A stretch of DNA of 64,000 bases from Saccharopolyspora galaxeae (GCF_016526145.1 NZ_JADDUE010000004.1:62001-126000), one strand, 5' to 3'; shown: positions 29,741 through 38,680, numbered from the stretch's first letter. Made by a program: numbers and translations. The notes: a model not told the origin generated them from the letters alone.

Positions 29741-30664
29741 GTGACTGGCCCTGATCCCGTGGACGTACGTCTGCTCACCGCCGTCGCCGAGTCCGGCCGC
29801 GCCGCGGTGCACGAGATCGCGGGCAGGCTCGGCATGGACGTGCGCGAGGTCGCCGCCCGGCTCGCCGCGCTGTCGACCACGGGACTGCCGATGGTGGTCG
29901 GCGTCGAATGCGACCCGGCAGGCATCCGCAACGCGCTGGCCGCGGCGAACGCGTGGGTCCAGCAGCACAGCGGCGGCCAACAGGTGCACGGCGGCCCCAG
30001 TGGTGGTCACAGCGGCGGTCATCCCGGCACCGGTCCGAGCGGTCCGCAGCAGTTCGTCCCGCCGGCTCCGCCGTACGGCCCTCCGCAACAGCACGGTCCG
30101 CGGCCCGCCGAGCCGATGAACACGTGGGGCCCGCCCGGCTCTGCCGCGTGGACGCGCGGCGAGCAGTCCGGCCCGCGCGATCAGCAGGTCGTGGACGCGA
30201 ACGCGCGGACCGCGCAGACACCGCAGGCCCCGCCCACGCCCCGCACCGGCGAGGTCGGCAGCAAGCTCGACGTGGACGGGCCCGAGGGCGAGCGGATCAC
30301 CATCCAACTCGTCGAGGTCGTGGACCCCGCGGACTTCCTCTACACCGCCGCCGGCTACCAGCTCCAAGCAGGCGATCGCGCGATCGTGGTGCACACCGAG
30401 CTGACCAACCGCAGTGCCATGCCGTTCACCTCGCTGCCCGACCTGTACCTGGTGCTGGTCGCCGCCGACGGGTCCACGATCGGCAAAGCCCCGGTGTCGC
30501 TGTCCTCGCGCCCGCCGCACCGCATCGGAGTGCCGCCGGGCGAGACCGCGGGCGGGCACACCGTCTACGTGCTGCCGCAGGACACCGAGCTCTCCGCGGT
30601 CCGCTGGTCGCCGCGGCCCGGTGACGAGCAGCGCAGCCTCATCTGGGACATCACCGACCTCTGA
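29741..30664 (+). CDS. AsnC-type winged-helix protein with Ig-like C-terminal domain
   Basis: The 307-residue protein has three parts. Residues 5-55 (DVRLLTAVAESGRAAVHEIA, then GRLGMDVREVAARLAALS) form an AsnC/Lrp-like winged helix. Residues 75-180 are Gly/Pro/Gln/His-rich and surely disordered. Residues 185-305 form a beta-rich domain (ERITIQLVEVVDPAD, AIVVHTELTNRSAMPF) like DUF4352/Ig-like proteins that are usually extracellular. No transmembrane segment is seen, so export is doubtful. The start is GTG 29741, with a weak G-rich site upstream. Function unknown. Confidence 0.75.
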   Translation: MTGPDPVDVRLLTAVAESGRAAVHEIAGRLGMDVREVAARLAALSTTGLPMVVGVECDPAGIRNALAAANAWVQQHSGGQQVHGGPSGGHSGGHPGTGPSGPQQFVPPAPPYGPPQQHGPRPAEPMNTWGPPGSAAWTRGEQSGPRDQQVVDANARTAQTPQAPPTPRTGEVGSKLDVDGPEGERITIQLVEVVDPADFLYTAAGYQLQAGDRAIVVHTELTNRSAMPFTSLPDLYLVLVAADGSTIGKAPVSLSSRPPHRIGVPPGETAGGHTVYVLPQDTELSAVRWSPRPGDEQRSLIWDITDL

Positions 30665-30751
30665 CGGCGCGGATCTCCGGGTTCGACCGGGGGACGACCC
30701 GCAACTGCCACGCACCTCGGCGGCCTAGCGTCAACGGCATGAGGTCGAAGC

Positions 30752-30768
30752 GGAAGCGAGCCGCTTCC
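30752..30768 (+). promoter_or_regulatory. Tight hairpin before a ribosome site
   Basis: GGAAGCG (30752-30758) and CGCTTCC (30762-30768) pair perfectly around a 3-nt loop, 9 bp before AAGGAGG (30778-30784). It could terminate the preceding gene or affect translation of the short gene that follows. Confidence 0.35.
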
Positions 30769-30788
30769 CGGTGTCGCAAGGAGGAATG

Positions 30789-30935
30789 GTGTTGCCCGCA
30801 CTTCCGCTGCCCGCATTGCTGCTCGGCGTCGGATCGGCGCTGATGATGATCGGGATCGCCGAACTGGCCGGCCGGTCGGCCGCCGAGCGCGGCCGGGAGC
30901 CCGCGGTGACTACTGCCCGTCCCGGCGACGCTTGA
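30789..30935 (+). CDS. Candidate 48-residue hydrophobic peptide
   Basis: After AAGGAGG (30778-30784) an ATG (30786), GTG (30789) and TTG (30792) occur in one frame; TTG or GTG have the better spacing. The product VLPALPLPALLLGVGSALMM is hydrophobic, then GIAELAGRSAAERGRE is charged, ending ARPGDA. The N terminus could be one membrane helix. The 3' end overlaps the convergent gene by 26 bp. Support is the strong ribosome site and protein-like composition; no family is recognised. Confidence 0.42.
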   Translation: MLPALPLPALLLGVGSALMMIGIAELAGRSAAERGREPAVTTARPGDA

Positions 30936-31323
30936 TCCACCCGAGCGGCCCGCCGGAGCGCTCCTCGTCACGAGGTTCCTGCCGCTCCCGGCGTTGCAGC
31001 GTCGGCCAATCCCCGGCGTCGCCGTAGGAGTCGCCCGGTTCCGGCGGTGCGCCACCGAGAACGGCCGGACCACCCCGGCCGAAGTCCTCGGCCTGCACCA
31101 GCTCGGCGAGTCCGGTGTTCACCCGCTCGTCCGCATCCGCCTGCGGGCTCCGCTGCGGTCCGATTCCGGCAGCGACCGGCCCCGCGGCTGCGATCGGCCC
31201 GGTCGCGGTTTCCTCCGCAGGAGCAAGCGGTTGTTCCGGCTGCAACGTGCCGCCCCACGACAAACCCATCGGCGGGGTCGGGGTGTCCTCGACGTGCTCG
31301 TGCCGTTCACCCGCGTTCGACAT
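30910..31323 (-). CDS. Hypothetical disordered 137-residue protein
   Basis: The start ATG 31323 has GGGAGGGG 2-6 bases upstream. The sequence is rich in Ala, Glu, Pro and Gly, with MGLSWGGTLQPEQPL near the N terminus and a basic end GPLGWIKRRRDGQ. No fold or family is recognised. It probably is an actinobacterial low-complexity protein. It lies 76 bp downstream of rluD on the same strand and may be co-transcribed with lspA-rluD. Confidence 0.65.
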   Translation of the reverse strand: MSNAGERHEHVEDTPTPPMGLSWGGTLQPEQPLAPAEETATGPIAAAGPVAAGIGPQRSPQADADERVNTGLAELVQAEDFGRGGPAVLGGAPPEPGDSYGDAGDWPTLQRRERQEPRDEERSGGPLGWIKRRRDGQ

Positions 31324-31399
31324 CGCCCCTCCCAGCCCGCCCGATCTCGGCGGATTTCACCAGATTACGCGATGCGAGCCCCGGAGATCGCCGATTCAG

Positions 31400-32332
31400 C
31401 TAAGCGTCCTGCGCGCGCAGCACATCCAGCGCGTGCTGCAGGTCGGCCGGGTATTCGCTGGTGAACTCGACCCGAGTTCCGTCAGCAGGATGCTCGAACC
31501 CGAGCGAACGGGCGTGCAGCCACTGCCTGGTGAGCTCCAACCGCCGTCCCAGCACCGGATCGGCACCGTAGGTCAGGTCGCCAGCGCAAGGATGCCGCAA
31601 GGCCGCGAAGTGCACCCGGATCTGGTGCGTGCGCCCGGTTTCCAGCTTCACGTCCACCAGCGACGCCGCGCGGAACGCCTCCACCGTCTCGTAGTGGGTG
31701 ACGCTCGGTTTGCCGCCGGTGACCACCGCGAACTTGTAGTCGTGCCGCGGATGCCGGTCGATCGGCGCGTCGATGGTGCCGCGGCTCGGATCGGGATGGC
31801 CCTGCACCAGCGCGTGGTAGCGCTTTTCCACCGTGCGTTCCTTGAACGCCCGCTTCAGCGCCGTGTAGGCGTGTTCGCTCTTGGCCACGACCATCACGCC
31901 GGTGGTTCCCGCGTCGAGCCGGTGCACCACGCCCTGCCGTTCGGCGGCCCCCGATGTCGCGATCGGGACGCCGGCCGCGGCGAGCCCGCCCACCACGGTC
32001 GGGCCTTCCCAGCCGGGGCTGGGGTGCACGGCCACTCCGATCGGCTTGTCCACCACGACGATGTCCGCGTCCTGGTGCAGGATCTGCAAGCCCTCCACCG
32101 GCACCGCCACGACCTCCGGTTCGGGCCGGGCGGCCGGCAGGGTGACCTCCAGCAGCGACCCGGCGGGCAGCCGGTCGGACTTGCCGACCTGGGCGCCGTC
32201 CAGCAGCACGTCGCCTGCTTCGGCGAGCCCGGCGACGGTGTTGCGGGACAGGCCGAGCAGTTTGGACAGGCCCGCGTCGACCCGCATCCCTTCCAGCCCG
32301 TCCGGGACCGGCAGCATCCGCAGATCGCTCAC
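31400..32332 (-). CDS. rluD: RluA/RluD-family 23S rRNA pseudouridine synthase
   Basis: This 310-residue enzyme starts with an S4-like RNA-binding domain ([34 protein letters not shown]) and continues with the catalytic domain. The active-site aspartate lies in [14 protein letters not shown], and [19 protein letters not shown] is the second signature. GTG 32332 overlaps the lspA stop by 4 bp, and AAGGAG inside lspA serves as ribosome site. The lspA-rluD pair is conserved in actinobacteria. The exact uridine modified is not shown by sequence. Confidence 0.92.
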   Translation of the reverse strand: MSDLRMLPVPDGLEGMRVDAGLSKLLGLSRNTVAGLAEAGDVLLDGAQVGKSDRLPAGSLLEVTLPAARPEPEVVAVPVEGLQILHQDADIVVVDKPIGVAVHPSPGWEGPTVVGGLAAAGVPIATSGAAERQGVVHRLDAGTTGVMVVAKSEHAYTALKRAFKERTVEKRYHALVQGHPDPSRGTIDAPIDRHPRHDYKFAVVTGGKPSVTHYETVEAFRAASLVDVKLETGRTHQIRVHFAALRHPCAGDLTYGADPVLGRRLELTRQWLHARSLGFEHPADGTRVEFTSEYPADLQHALDVLRAQDA

Positions 32333-32964
32333 GACCGCTCCTTCTTCCGGTGCACCGTGCCGTCGTAGTCCCGGCCGAGCAGGGACATCAGCACCACGAG
32401 CACGCCGCCGCACACGATCGCCGAGTCCGCGACGTTGAACACCGGCCACACGCTGCCGTCCGGTGCGAACAGCGAGACGAAGTCGACGACGTGCCCGCGC
32501 AGGAACCCGGGTTCGCGGAACAACCGGTCCACGAGGTTCCCGCAGGCCCCGCCGAGCACGAGCCCGAGCCCGATGGCCCAGCCGGTGGAGCGCAGCTTCG
32601 GCGCGAGCCACAAGATCACGCCGACGACCACGATCGCCAGCAGCGCCAGCAGCCACGTCATGCCGGTGGCCAGCGAGAACGCAGCGCCGGGATTGCGCAC
32701 CAATACCAGGTAGACCGCACCGCCGAACAGCCGTGCGGGCGGCTGGTCCTCCAATGCGGCGACCGCGGCGACCTTGGTGAGCACGTCGGCCGCCAACAGC
32801 AGCGCGGCGACGCCGAACAGCAGCACCAGCAGCCTGCGCGGGCGCGGGGACTTCCCCGTGCTGCCGGAGTCACCAGCGCCGCTGGAATCCCCCGCGGCGG
32901 AGCCGCCCGGCGCGGCAGGTTCGGGCTGCTCGGGTTCGGATCGCTCGATGTTCACTCGTCCCAT
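32329..32964 (-). CDS. lspA: Lipoprotein signal peptidase
   Basis: This 211-residue membrane aspartic protease removes the signal peptide of prolipoproteins. Four helices are visible ([55 protein letters not shown] and [16 protein letters not shown]). The catalytic pair lies in GNLVDRLF and [17 protein letters not shown] is also conserved. An unusual Pro/Ser/Gly-rich tail of about 45 residues precedes the first helix. ATG 32964 is the first start; GTG 32955 is possible and would shorten the tail by three residues. Confidence 0.94.
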   Translation of the reverse strand: MGRVNIERSEPEQPEPAAPGGSAAGDSSGAGDSGSTGKSPRPRRLLVLLFGVAALLLAADVLTKVAAVAALEDQPPARLFGGAVYLVLVRNPGAAFSLATGMTWLLALLAIVVVGVILWLAPKLRSTGWAIGLGLVLGGACGNLVDRLFREPGFLRGHVVDFVSLFAPDGSVWPVFNVADSAIVCGGVLVVLMSLLGRDYDGTVHRKKERS

Positions 32965-33008
32965 TCTCCCCGAGCCGGAGACCGCCCTCGCATCGGCTCG
33001 AACCCGGG

Positions 33009-34373
33009 TCAGTTCAGCGCCGCCGGGAAACCCCGCGGATCGTGCTCGGGCACCCAACCGCCTTCGACCAACGCGTACCTCGAGCTCGGCCCGTCCAGGA
33101 GAAGCCCGCGCAGCGCGTCGACGAACCTGTCCACGTGCTCGGTCGTCGTGCCGAGCCCGATGCTGACCCGCAGCGCGCGCTGCGCCCCGGAACCCGCCAG
33201 CAGGTGCCGCACCGCGCGGTGCGCGCAGAACAGCCCGTCCCGCACGCCGATGCCGTGCTCGGCGGACAGCGCGCTCGCGAGCAGTCCCGGGTCGCGAGCC
33301 TGCCCGGCATCGCCATTCTGCCCGGCATCGCGCTCCTGCACGGTCAGGCTGACCACTCCGACCCGCGCGTGCTCGGGCCCGAACAGGCTCAGCTCGCGCA
33401 ACCCGGGGATGTCGCGCAAGCCCGCGCGCAACCGGATCAGCAGCGCGTCCTCGTGCGCGATGATCGACTCGGCGTGCTCCGACCACACCCGGCAGGCGGT
33501 GGCCAGCGCGTGCACGCCCACCGTGTTCGGCGAACCCGCTTCGTGCCGTTCCGGCCCGGTGTTCCAGTCGATCACGCCGTCGTCCGGCACGGCGCGAGTC
33601 GCGCCGCCGCCGGCGAGGTAGGGCGGAGCCGCGTCGAGCCAGTCCGCACGGCCGATCAGCGCACCCGCCCCGAACGGCGCGTAGAGCTTGTGCCCGGACA
33701 GCACCACGTGGTCCACGCCCAGCTCGGCGATCCGCACCGGCCGGTGCGGGGCGAGCTGCGCCGCGTCCAGCAACGTGCGGGCACCGCGCCGCCGCGCGAC
33801 CCGCGCGAGTTCGGCGACCGGCCAGAGTTCACCGGTGACGTTGGAAGCACCGGTGAGCACCGCGAGCTTCGGCCCTTCCGGGCAATCCGCGAGCGCTTCG
33901 TCGAGCGCCCGCACGGCTTCGTCCGCGCTCGCCGGGATGCCGAGCCGCCGGACCTCGCTTCCCCAGGGCAGCAGCGCCGCGTGGTGCTCGGTGTCGAACA
34001 CCACCACGGACGTTCCGTCCGGCACGGCCGCCGCCAGCAGGTTCACCGCGTCGGTCGTGTTCCGCGTGAAGATCACGGAGTCATCGCGGCGCGCGCCGAC
34101 GAACCGGCGCAGAACGTCCCGGGCGCTTTCGTAAACCCGCGTGCAGACCTGGGAGGCGAATCCTGCGCCGCGGTGCACGCTGGCGTACCAGGGCAGCAAC
34201 GCGTCGACGGCGTCGCGGACCGCGGTCAGGCACGGCGCGCTGGCCCCGTGATCGAGGTTGGCGTACTCGGCGGTGCCACCGGTGATCAGCGGCACCCGCA
34301 GCCCGCTACCGACCACACCGGGCACTTCGACGTCCACATCGGACTGCTGCGGATGCTCGACGGCTGACGACAC
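33009..34373 (-). CDS. Class V aminotransferase, cysteine-desulfurase-like
   Basis: This 454-residue PLP enzyme has AEYANLDHGASAP near the N terminus, the cofactor aspartate in TLLDAAQLAPHRP, the Schiff-base lysine in LSGHKLYAPFGAGAL and DGLFCAHRAVRHLL toward the C terminus. It is closer to the SufS/CsdA and isopenicillin-epimerase-like branch than to IscS. A short internal duplication encodes DAGQNGDAGQ. The start is GTG 34373, with GAGGAG 5 bases before it. No suf genes are nearby, so the sulfur-transfer role is open. Confidence 0.85.
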   Translation of the reverse strand: MSSAVEHPQQSDVDVEVPGVVGSGLRVPLITGGTAEYANLDHGASAPCLTAVRDAVDALLPWYASVHRGAGFASQVCTRVYESARDVLRRFVGARRDDSVIFTRNTTDAVNLLAAAVPDGTSVVVFDTEHHAALLPWGSEVRRLGIPASADEAVRALDEALADCPEGPKLAVLTGASNVTGELWPVAELARVARRRGARTLLDAAQLAPHRPVRIAELGVDHVVLSGHKLYAPFGAGALIGRADWLDAAPPYLAGGGATRAVPDDGVIDWNTGPERHEAGSPNTVGVHALATACRVWSEHAESIIAHEDALLIRLRAGLRDIPGLRELSLFGPEHARVGVVSLTVQERDAGQNGDAGQARDPGLLASALSAEHGIGVRDGLFCAHRAVRHLLAGSGAQRALRVSIGLGTTTEHVDRFVDALRGLLLDGPSSRYALVEGGWVPEHDPRGFPAALN

Positions 34374-34495
34374 GACATCTCCTCGGGTCACTCCGGACCC
34401 GCCAGCGTCCGTGCCAAGCCCGCGCTTGCCGGATCGCCGCACGCGACCGGCCAGGTCCTCACCCGGGGCACCCCACCGCGGTCGGAGGGTTGCCG

Positions 34496-34522
34496 GCCAG
34501 CAAACCGGGGTTTACCGCTGGC
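34496..34522. promoter_or_regulatory. Inverted repeat upstream of the class V aminotransferase
   Basis: GCCAGC plus AAACC (34496-34506) pairs with GGTTT (34509-34513) and, after a 3-nt bulge, GCTGGC (34517-34522). It lies in the 245-bp gap before the aminotransferase and could be an operator. The gap holds no gene. Confidence 0.25.
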
Positions 34523-34618
34523 ACTCATGACCTTCGATCAAGAGGTTAGAACACGCTGTTAGGTCCGCCGCCACCGGGTATCGGTGTGCGCGGCAGCCAG
34601 CTGGCAGCCCGCGGTACG

Positions 34619-35110
34619 TCAGCCCGCGGTCCGCGCCTGCCCCGCCAGCACGGCGTCGGGCGTGCAGCGGGCGCAGGAGGTGAAGCCCAGTTCGCGGGCT
34701 TCGCGCACCGGCAGGCTCAGCACCTCGCGGTCGCCGAGCCAGCCGCACGCGGCCAAGTGGTATCGCGGGCGTTCGTCGACCACGACCACTTCTTCGTCCG
34801 ATTCGGACACCAGCAGCGCGTCCGCCGCGTCGGTGTCCTCCTCGGCCGGTTCGTCCCCCGAACCGTCCTCGGCCGTCGCGGACTGCGCGGACGTTCCCTC
34901 GCTGGAATCATCCGAGGGCACTGCGGGGCCGGGCCCCGACGGCGACGAGCTCGCCTCCCGTCGCCGTCGGAGCCGGTCCACCACGAGCAGGACCGCGCAC
35001 ACCGCGCACAACACGACCGACAGCCACGACCACGCGGGGCTGCCGATCACCACCGAGGTCACCAGGACACCGGCTGCGGCCAGGACCAGCGCCAGAACCA
35101 CCAACAACAC
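34619..35110 (-). CDS. Two-helix membrane protein with C-terminal CxxC domain
   Basis: This 163-residue protein has two N-terminal helices (LVVLALVLAAAGVLVTSVVI and SWLSVVLCAVCAVLLVVD), a basic stop RLRRRREA, an acidic Ser/Glu linker of about 45 residues, and a compact C-terminal part: VVVVDERPRYHLAACGWL, then EARELGFTSCARCTPDAVL. The Cys/His pattern (HLAAC and CARC) could bind a metal. GTG 35110 has GGGAG 6 bases upstream. It follows wag31 on the same strand, so a role in the polar growth zone is possible but unproven. Confidence 0.75.
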   Translation of the reverse strand: MLLVVLALVLAAAGVLVTSVVIGSPAWSWLSVVLCAVCAVLLVVDRLRRRREASSSPSGPGPAVPSDDSSEGTSAQSATAEDGSGDEPAEEDTDAADALLVSESDEEVVVVDERPRYHLAACGWLGDREVLSLPVREARELGFTSCARCTPDAVLAGQARTAG

Positions 35111-35191
35111 GTCGGACTCCCACTCACCGAACGACCGCCTGTGACGCCCTCGCCACGCTCACCGTGCACGGGCGGCGTCCGGGAACGCCGA

Positions 35192-36028
35192 CTAGCCCGC
35201 CTCTGCCGCGCGGGCGCCGAAGCTGTAGGTGTTCTGCTGGGCCGAGCTGCGACCGTTGCTCTCGGCAGGAGCCGCCGACCCGCGGTCCTGCAGTTCACGC
35301 AGCTGCGATTCCAGGTAGGTCTGCAACCTCGTGCGGTATTCGCGCTCGAAGGTGCGCAGCGTGTCGATCTTCTTCTCCAGCGCGTTCTTCTCCTGGGTGA
35401 TGTTGCCCATCACCTCGGCGTGCTTGCGCTGGGCATCGCGTTCCAGACCGGCGGCCTTCTCGCGGGCCTGCCGCTCCAGGGTCTCCGCGCGCGTGCGCGC
35501 GTCGTTGAGCATCGTCTCGGCCCGGGTGCGGGCCTCGTTGACCATGCTTTCGGACTTCGCCCGGGCGTCCGAGAGCAGTTGCTCGGACTTGGTGCGGGCC
35601 TCCGAGAGCATCCCGTCGGCCTCGGCCTTCGCCTCACCGGTCAGCCGGTCGGCCATCTCCTGCGCCAGGCCCAGCACCTTCGCGGCCTGCACGTGGTGAT
35701 CTCCACCCGGGGAGGTCTGCTCGGCAGCGGTCGGGGCCGGGACCGGCGCGAGCCGACGCGGTTCTTCCGCCGGAGCGGGGGCGGCGGGAGCGGCGGGGAC
35801 CGCGGACGCCTGGCTGCGGGCGTCGTCGAGGTCGACCTGCGCGGTCTGCAGCTGGTTCTCCAGCTGCTCAACCTGGCTGCGCAGGTCGTTGTTCTCCTCC
35901 ACCAACCGGGCGAGCTCGGCTTCGACGAGGTCGAGGAACGCGTCCACCTCGTCCTCGTTGTAGCCGCGCTTCCCGATCGGCGGTTTACTGAACGCGACGT
36001 TATGCACGTCGGCGGGGGTCAGGCCCAC
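35192..36028 (-). CDS. wag31: DivIVA/Wag31 polar growth protein
   Basis: This 278-residue protein starts [29 protein letters not shown], the conserved DivIVA lipid-binding head, followed by one coiled coil, an Ala/Pro-rich linker (about 90-120) and a long second coiled coil ([20 protein letters not shown]). It marks curved membrane at poles and septa and organises tip growth in actinobacteria. GTG 36028 is preceded by GAGGTGATCTT. It closes the ftsZ-side part of the dcw cluster, as in mycobacteria. Confidence 0.95.
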   Translation of the reverse strand: MGLTPADVHNVAFSKPPIGKRGYNEDEVDAFLDLVEAELARLVEENNDLRSQVEQLENQLQTAQVDLDDARSQASAVPAAPAAPAPAEEPRRLAPVPAPTAAEQTSPGGDHHVQAAKVLGLAQEMADRLTGEAKAEADGMLSEARTKSEQLLSDARAKSESMVNEARTRAETMLNDARTRAETLERQAREKAAGLERDAQRKHAEVMGNITQEKNALEKKIDTLRTFEREYRTRLQTYLESQLRELQDRGSAAPAESNGRSSAQQNTYSFGARAAEAG

Positions 36029-36090
36029 AAGATCACCTCACGCACTCTTCGGCTGCGGGTCACCCGGGTTCCCCGTTACCCGGACTTCGC

Positions 36091-36387
36091 TCAATGTCCC
36101 AGCAGCAACCTCAACAGCAGCTGCATCAGTATGTACACAACCAGCAGCAGCACCATAATGGATAGGTCCAGCCCCACTCCGCCGATCCGGACCGTCGGGA
36201 TCACCCGACGTAGCAGCCGGACGGGCGGGTCGGTCACTGTGTAGATGCTCTCCAACGCGATTGCAACCCCTCCAGCGGGGCGCCAGTCGCGGGCGAACAC
36301 CCGGACGAGTTCGATCACGATACGGGCCGTGAGCAGCAGCCAGAAGAAGAAGACCGCGTAGTAAAGGATGATCAGGAGCAGTTCCAC
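36091..36387 (-). CDS. YggT-family membrane protein
   Basis: This 98-residue protein has two hydrophobic hairpins: LLLIILYYAVFFFWLLLTARIV and LSIMVLLLVVYILMQLLLRLL. The loop TDPPVRLLRRVIPTVRIGG is the YggT signature. It starts at GTG 36387, 19 bp after sepF. Placement between sepF and divIVA is conserved in Gram-positive bacteria and suggests a part in division-site or membrane organisation; the function is not established. Confidence 0.92.
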   Translation of the reverse strand: MELLLIILYYAVFFFWLLLTARIVIELVRVFARDWRPAGGVAIALESIYTVTDPPVRLLRRVIPTVRIGGVGLDLSIMVLLLVVYILMQLLLRLLLGH

Positions 36388-36406
36388 GGTTCAACTCTGC
36401 CACCGG

Positions 36407-37042
36407 TCACCCGTAGTTGAAAAAGGCGCCCTCGGCGAGCTTGCGCTTGTCCTCGGCCGCGACGTCCACGTTCGGCGGTGAGAGCAAGAACACCCGGTTG
36501 GTGACCTTCTCGATCGAACCGCGCAGCGCGAAGGCCAGACCTGCGGCGAAGTCGACCAGCCGCTTGGCGTCCGCTTCGTCCATCTCGGTCAGGTTCATGA
36601 TCACCGGACTGCCGTCCCTGTACTGCTCGCCGATCGTGCGCGCCTCGCTGTAACTGCGCGGATGCAGCGTTGTGATCTTGCTCAAGTTGAACATGCTGCC
36701 GGTGTCGGTGACCGCGCGCAGCCGGGAGACCGACTCGCGTTCGCCGCCCGCCGGGCGGGACGGCGCCTCCGCGGGCCACTGCCTGCGGACCGGGGGATTC
36801 ACCTCCCGGTGATCGTCCGCGCGCGGCACGTCCTCGTAGGGTTCGCTCGCGGGTTCCGGCTGGTAACCGCCGCGCACGCCGACGCGGCGGCGCCCGCCGA
36901 TCCGGTCGGCCGGGGCGTCGTAGCCGTCGTCGACCGGGTGGCGGTCGTACTGGCGGTCGGCGTAGGCCTCGTCCTCGAATTCCTCGATCTCGTCGGCCGG
37001 GACCATGCCGAAATATGCCTTCAGCTTGTGCAGAGCGCTCAT
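36407..37042 (-). CDS. sepF: Cell division protein SepF
   Basis: This 211-residue FtsZ partner has an N-terminal membrane-binding helix (SALHKLKAYFGMVP), a charged, Arg/Asp-rich linker, and a C-terminal SepF core (IVTTLHPRSYSEARTIGEQ-like TTLHPRSYSEART, PVIMNLTEMDEADAKRLVDF and GLAFALRGSIEKVTNRVFLL). In actinobacteria SepF anchors FtsZ to the membrane because FtsA is absent, and none is found here. It is followed by yggT and wag31. Confidence 0.95.
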   Translation of the reverse strand: MSALHKLKAYFGMVPADEIEEFEDEAYADRQYDRHPVDDGYDAPADRIGGRRRVGVRGGYQPEPASEPYEDVPRADDHREVNPPVRRQWPAEAPSRPAGGERESVSRLRAVTDTGSMFNLSKITTLHPRSYSEARTIGEQYRDGSPVIMNLTEMDEADAKRLVDFAAGLAFALRGSIEKVTNRVFLLSPPNVDVAAEDKRKLAEGAFFNYG

Positions 37043-37112
37043 GGCATGACCTTCCTCCGCGACTCCTACGAGCCGAGCGCGGTACGACCGGCCGTCGACC
37101 CCCCGCCGCTGG

Positions 37113-37850
37113 CTACGGCGAGATTAGCCCGCGACCTCCTAGCAACGCTGTTCCGACACGCACTCGCGTGGACCCGTGCGCTACGGCACTCTCCAGATCT
37201 CCGCTCATGCCCGCCGAGATTTCTTCAGCCTCGGGGTGATCCTGGCGCAGCCGTGCGGCGATCTCGGAAAGTGTGTCGAACGCCACTTCCGGCCGGGCGT
37301 GCTGCGGAGCCACCGCCATCACTCCACGCAACCGCAGCTCACTCGTCGTCGTGATCACCTCTGCGAGTGACCTGACCTCCGCCGGTGGGCACCCGCCGCG
37401 GCCCCGCGCCTCGTCCAAGTTCACCTGAACGAGAACTTCGAGCGGGCGTGTCCGCTCCCCCGCTGCGAGCGCGTTCGCCGTCGCCCGGCCCAACGCCTCG
37501 ACCAGGCGCGGACTGTCCACCGACTCCACGACGTCCGCCCAGCGCACCACCGAACGCGCCTTGTTCCGCTGCAGCTGGCCGACCATGTGCCAGCGGGCGC
37601 CGGAGCGCGGGCGCAACTCGTCGAACTCGGCGACCTTGCCGCGCGCCTCCTGCTCGCGGTTCTCCGCGAACTCCCGCAATCCCAGGTCGGACAGCAGCGC
37701 AACGTCGCGCGCCGGGAACGTCTTGGTGACCGCCAGCAGCTCGACCTCAGCCGGCGCACGACCGGCGGCGTGGCACGCCGCGGCGAGGCGCTCGTGGACC
37801 TCTTTGAGCGACTCCGCCAGCTCCGCGCGGCGACAGTCGTCGTCGGTCAC
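37113..37850 (-). CDS. YggS/PROSC-family PLP homeostasis protein
   Basis: This 245-residue protein is a single-domain PLP-binding barrel. Near the N terminus VELLAVTKTFPARDVALL carries the cofactor lysine; WHMVGQLQRNKAR, LVQVNLDEARGRGGCPP, LRGVMAVAP and SAGMSGDLESAVAHGSTRVRVGTALLG complete the family pattern. Members buffer free PLP and affect amino-acid pools. GTG 37850 overlaps the pgeF stop by 4 bp, with GAGGAGG before it. Position between pgeF and sepF is conserved in actinobacteria. Confidence 0.94.
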   Translation of the reverse strand: MTDDDCRRAELAESLKEVHERLAAACHAAGRAPAEVELLAVTKTFPARDVALLSDLGLREFAENREQEARGKVAEFDELRPRSGARWHMVGQLQRNKARSVVRWADVVESVDSPRLVEALGRATANALAAGERTRPLEVLVQVNLDEARGRGGCPPAEVRSLAEVITTTSELRLRGVMAVAPQHARPEVAFDTLSEIAARLRQDHPEAEEISAGMSGDLESAVAHGSTRVRVGTALLGGRGLISP

Positions 37851-38566
37851 GGCCCCTCCTCGGGTTCGGCCCACACGACGGCCGCGAAGCGACCGGTGCG
37901 GGGTCCGTCGCGGCGATGGCTGAACAGTTCCCGGGTTTCCATCGTGCAGCGCGGATCAACCCCGATCTTGCCGATGCCCGCGCCCGCGAGCTGCTCCCAC
38001 AGCCCCGCGCGCAGGTCCAGGCCGGGAGTTCCCTTGCGGGTGCGGCAGGCGCTGCCCGGCAGGTGCTGCTCGACGTCGTCGCGCATCGCGGCGGGCACCT
38101 CGTAGCACTCGCCGCAGGCAGCGGGGCCGAGCAGTGCCTCGACGCGGTCAACGTGCGCTCCGGCCTGCTGCATCGTCTTGAGCGCGGCGACCAGCACGCC
38201 CACCCGGGCACCGACTCGTCCGGCGTGCACCGCGGAGACAACGCCGCTGACCGGATCACCGAGCAGCACCGGCACGCAGTCCGCGACCAGCGCCGCCAGC
38301 GCCAGGTTAGGCTGCGCGGTCACCAACCCGTCCGCGGCCTCCACCGGTTCCGACTGCGCACCGTCGACCAGCGCCGCGTGCCTGCCGTGGAGCTGCTCCA
38401 TCCACACCAGCCGTTCCCGGCCGAGCCCGATGCCCTCGGCGAGTTTGCGCTCGTTGGCAACCAGCGCGGCGGGGTCGTCACCGACGCGGCCGCCGAGGTT
38501 GAACGAGTCGAACGGCGGCCCGGAACTGCCGCCTTCCCGCGTGGTGATCACGCGCCGGATCCGCAC
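37847..38566 (-). CDS. pgeF: Multicopper-oxidase-like purine nucleoside phosphorylase (YfiH/PgeF family)
   Basis: This 239-residue protein shows the LACC1/YfiH layout: RVITTREGGSSGPPFDSFNLGG, VWMEQLHG, LVADCVPVLLGDP, VSAVHAGRVGARVGV, GPAACGECYEV and SACRTRKGTPGLDL. The His and Cys residues bind zinc at the active site. Relatives phosphorolyse or deaminate purine nucleosides; in some bacteria they act as peptidoglycan editing factors. The start is GTG 38566 with GGGAGG 6 bases upstream. A set of hairpins separates it from ftsZ. Confidence 0.9.
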   Translation of the reverse strand: MRIRRVITTREGGSSGPPFDSFNLGGRVGDDPAALVANERKLAEGIGLGRERLVWMEQLHGRHAALVDGAQSEPVEAADGLVTAQPNLALAALVADCVPVLLGDPVSGVVSAVHAGRVGARVGVLVAALKTMQQAGAHVDRVEALLGPAACGECYEVPAAMRDDVEQHLPGSACRTRKGTPGLDLRAGLWEQLAGAGIGKIGVDPRCTMETRELFSHRRDGPRTGRFAAVVWAEPEEGP

Positions 38567-38583
38567 CCTGTGCCTCCCTGCTC

Positions 38584-38654
38584 CGGGGCTGCGCCCCGCC
38601 CGACGAAGGGTGCCCGCACGAACGGGCACCGGGGCGAAACCTCGCCCCGGTGCC
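38584..38654 (-). terminator. Overlapping, mutually exclusive hairpins between ftsZ and pgeF
   Basis: Three stems are present. GGCACCGGGGCGA (38625-38637) pairs with TCGCCCCGGTGCC (38642-38654) across a 4-nt loop: 13 perfect pairs. GGTGCCCG (38609-38616) pairs with CGGGCACC (38623-38630) and shares 38625-38630 with the first, so only one can form. CGGGGC/GCCCCG (38584-38598) forms a third. In ftsZ transcription the 13-bp stem comes first. It could terminate most ftsZ transcripts or work as an attenuator. Confidence 0.65.
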
Positions 38655-38680
38655 GATTCTCGCCCATGCCGCTGCGGCGA

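Noticed and set aside
27512-30664. A single plus-strand open frame of over 1000 codons across aftA and its neighbour
   Set aside because: Its first two thirds are Arg/Ala/Gly-rich and run in another frame than the clear AftA protein; only the last part is the real AsnC-like gene starting at 29741.
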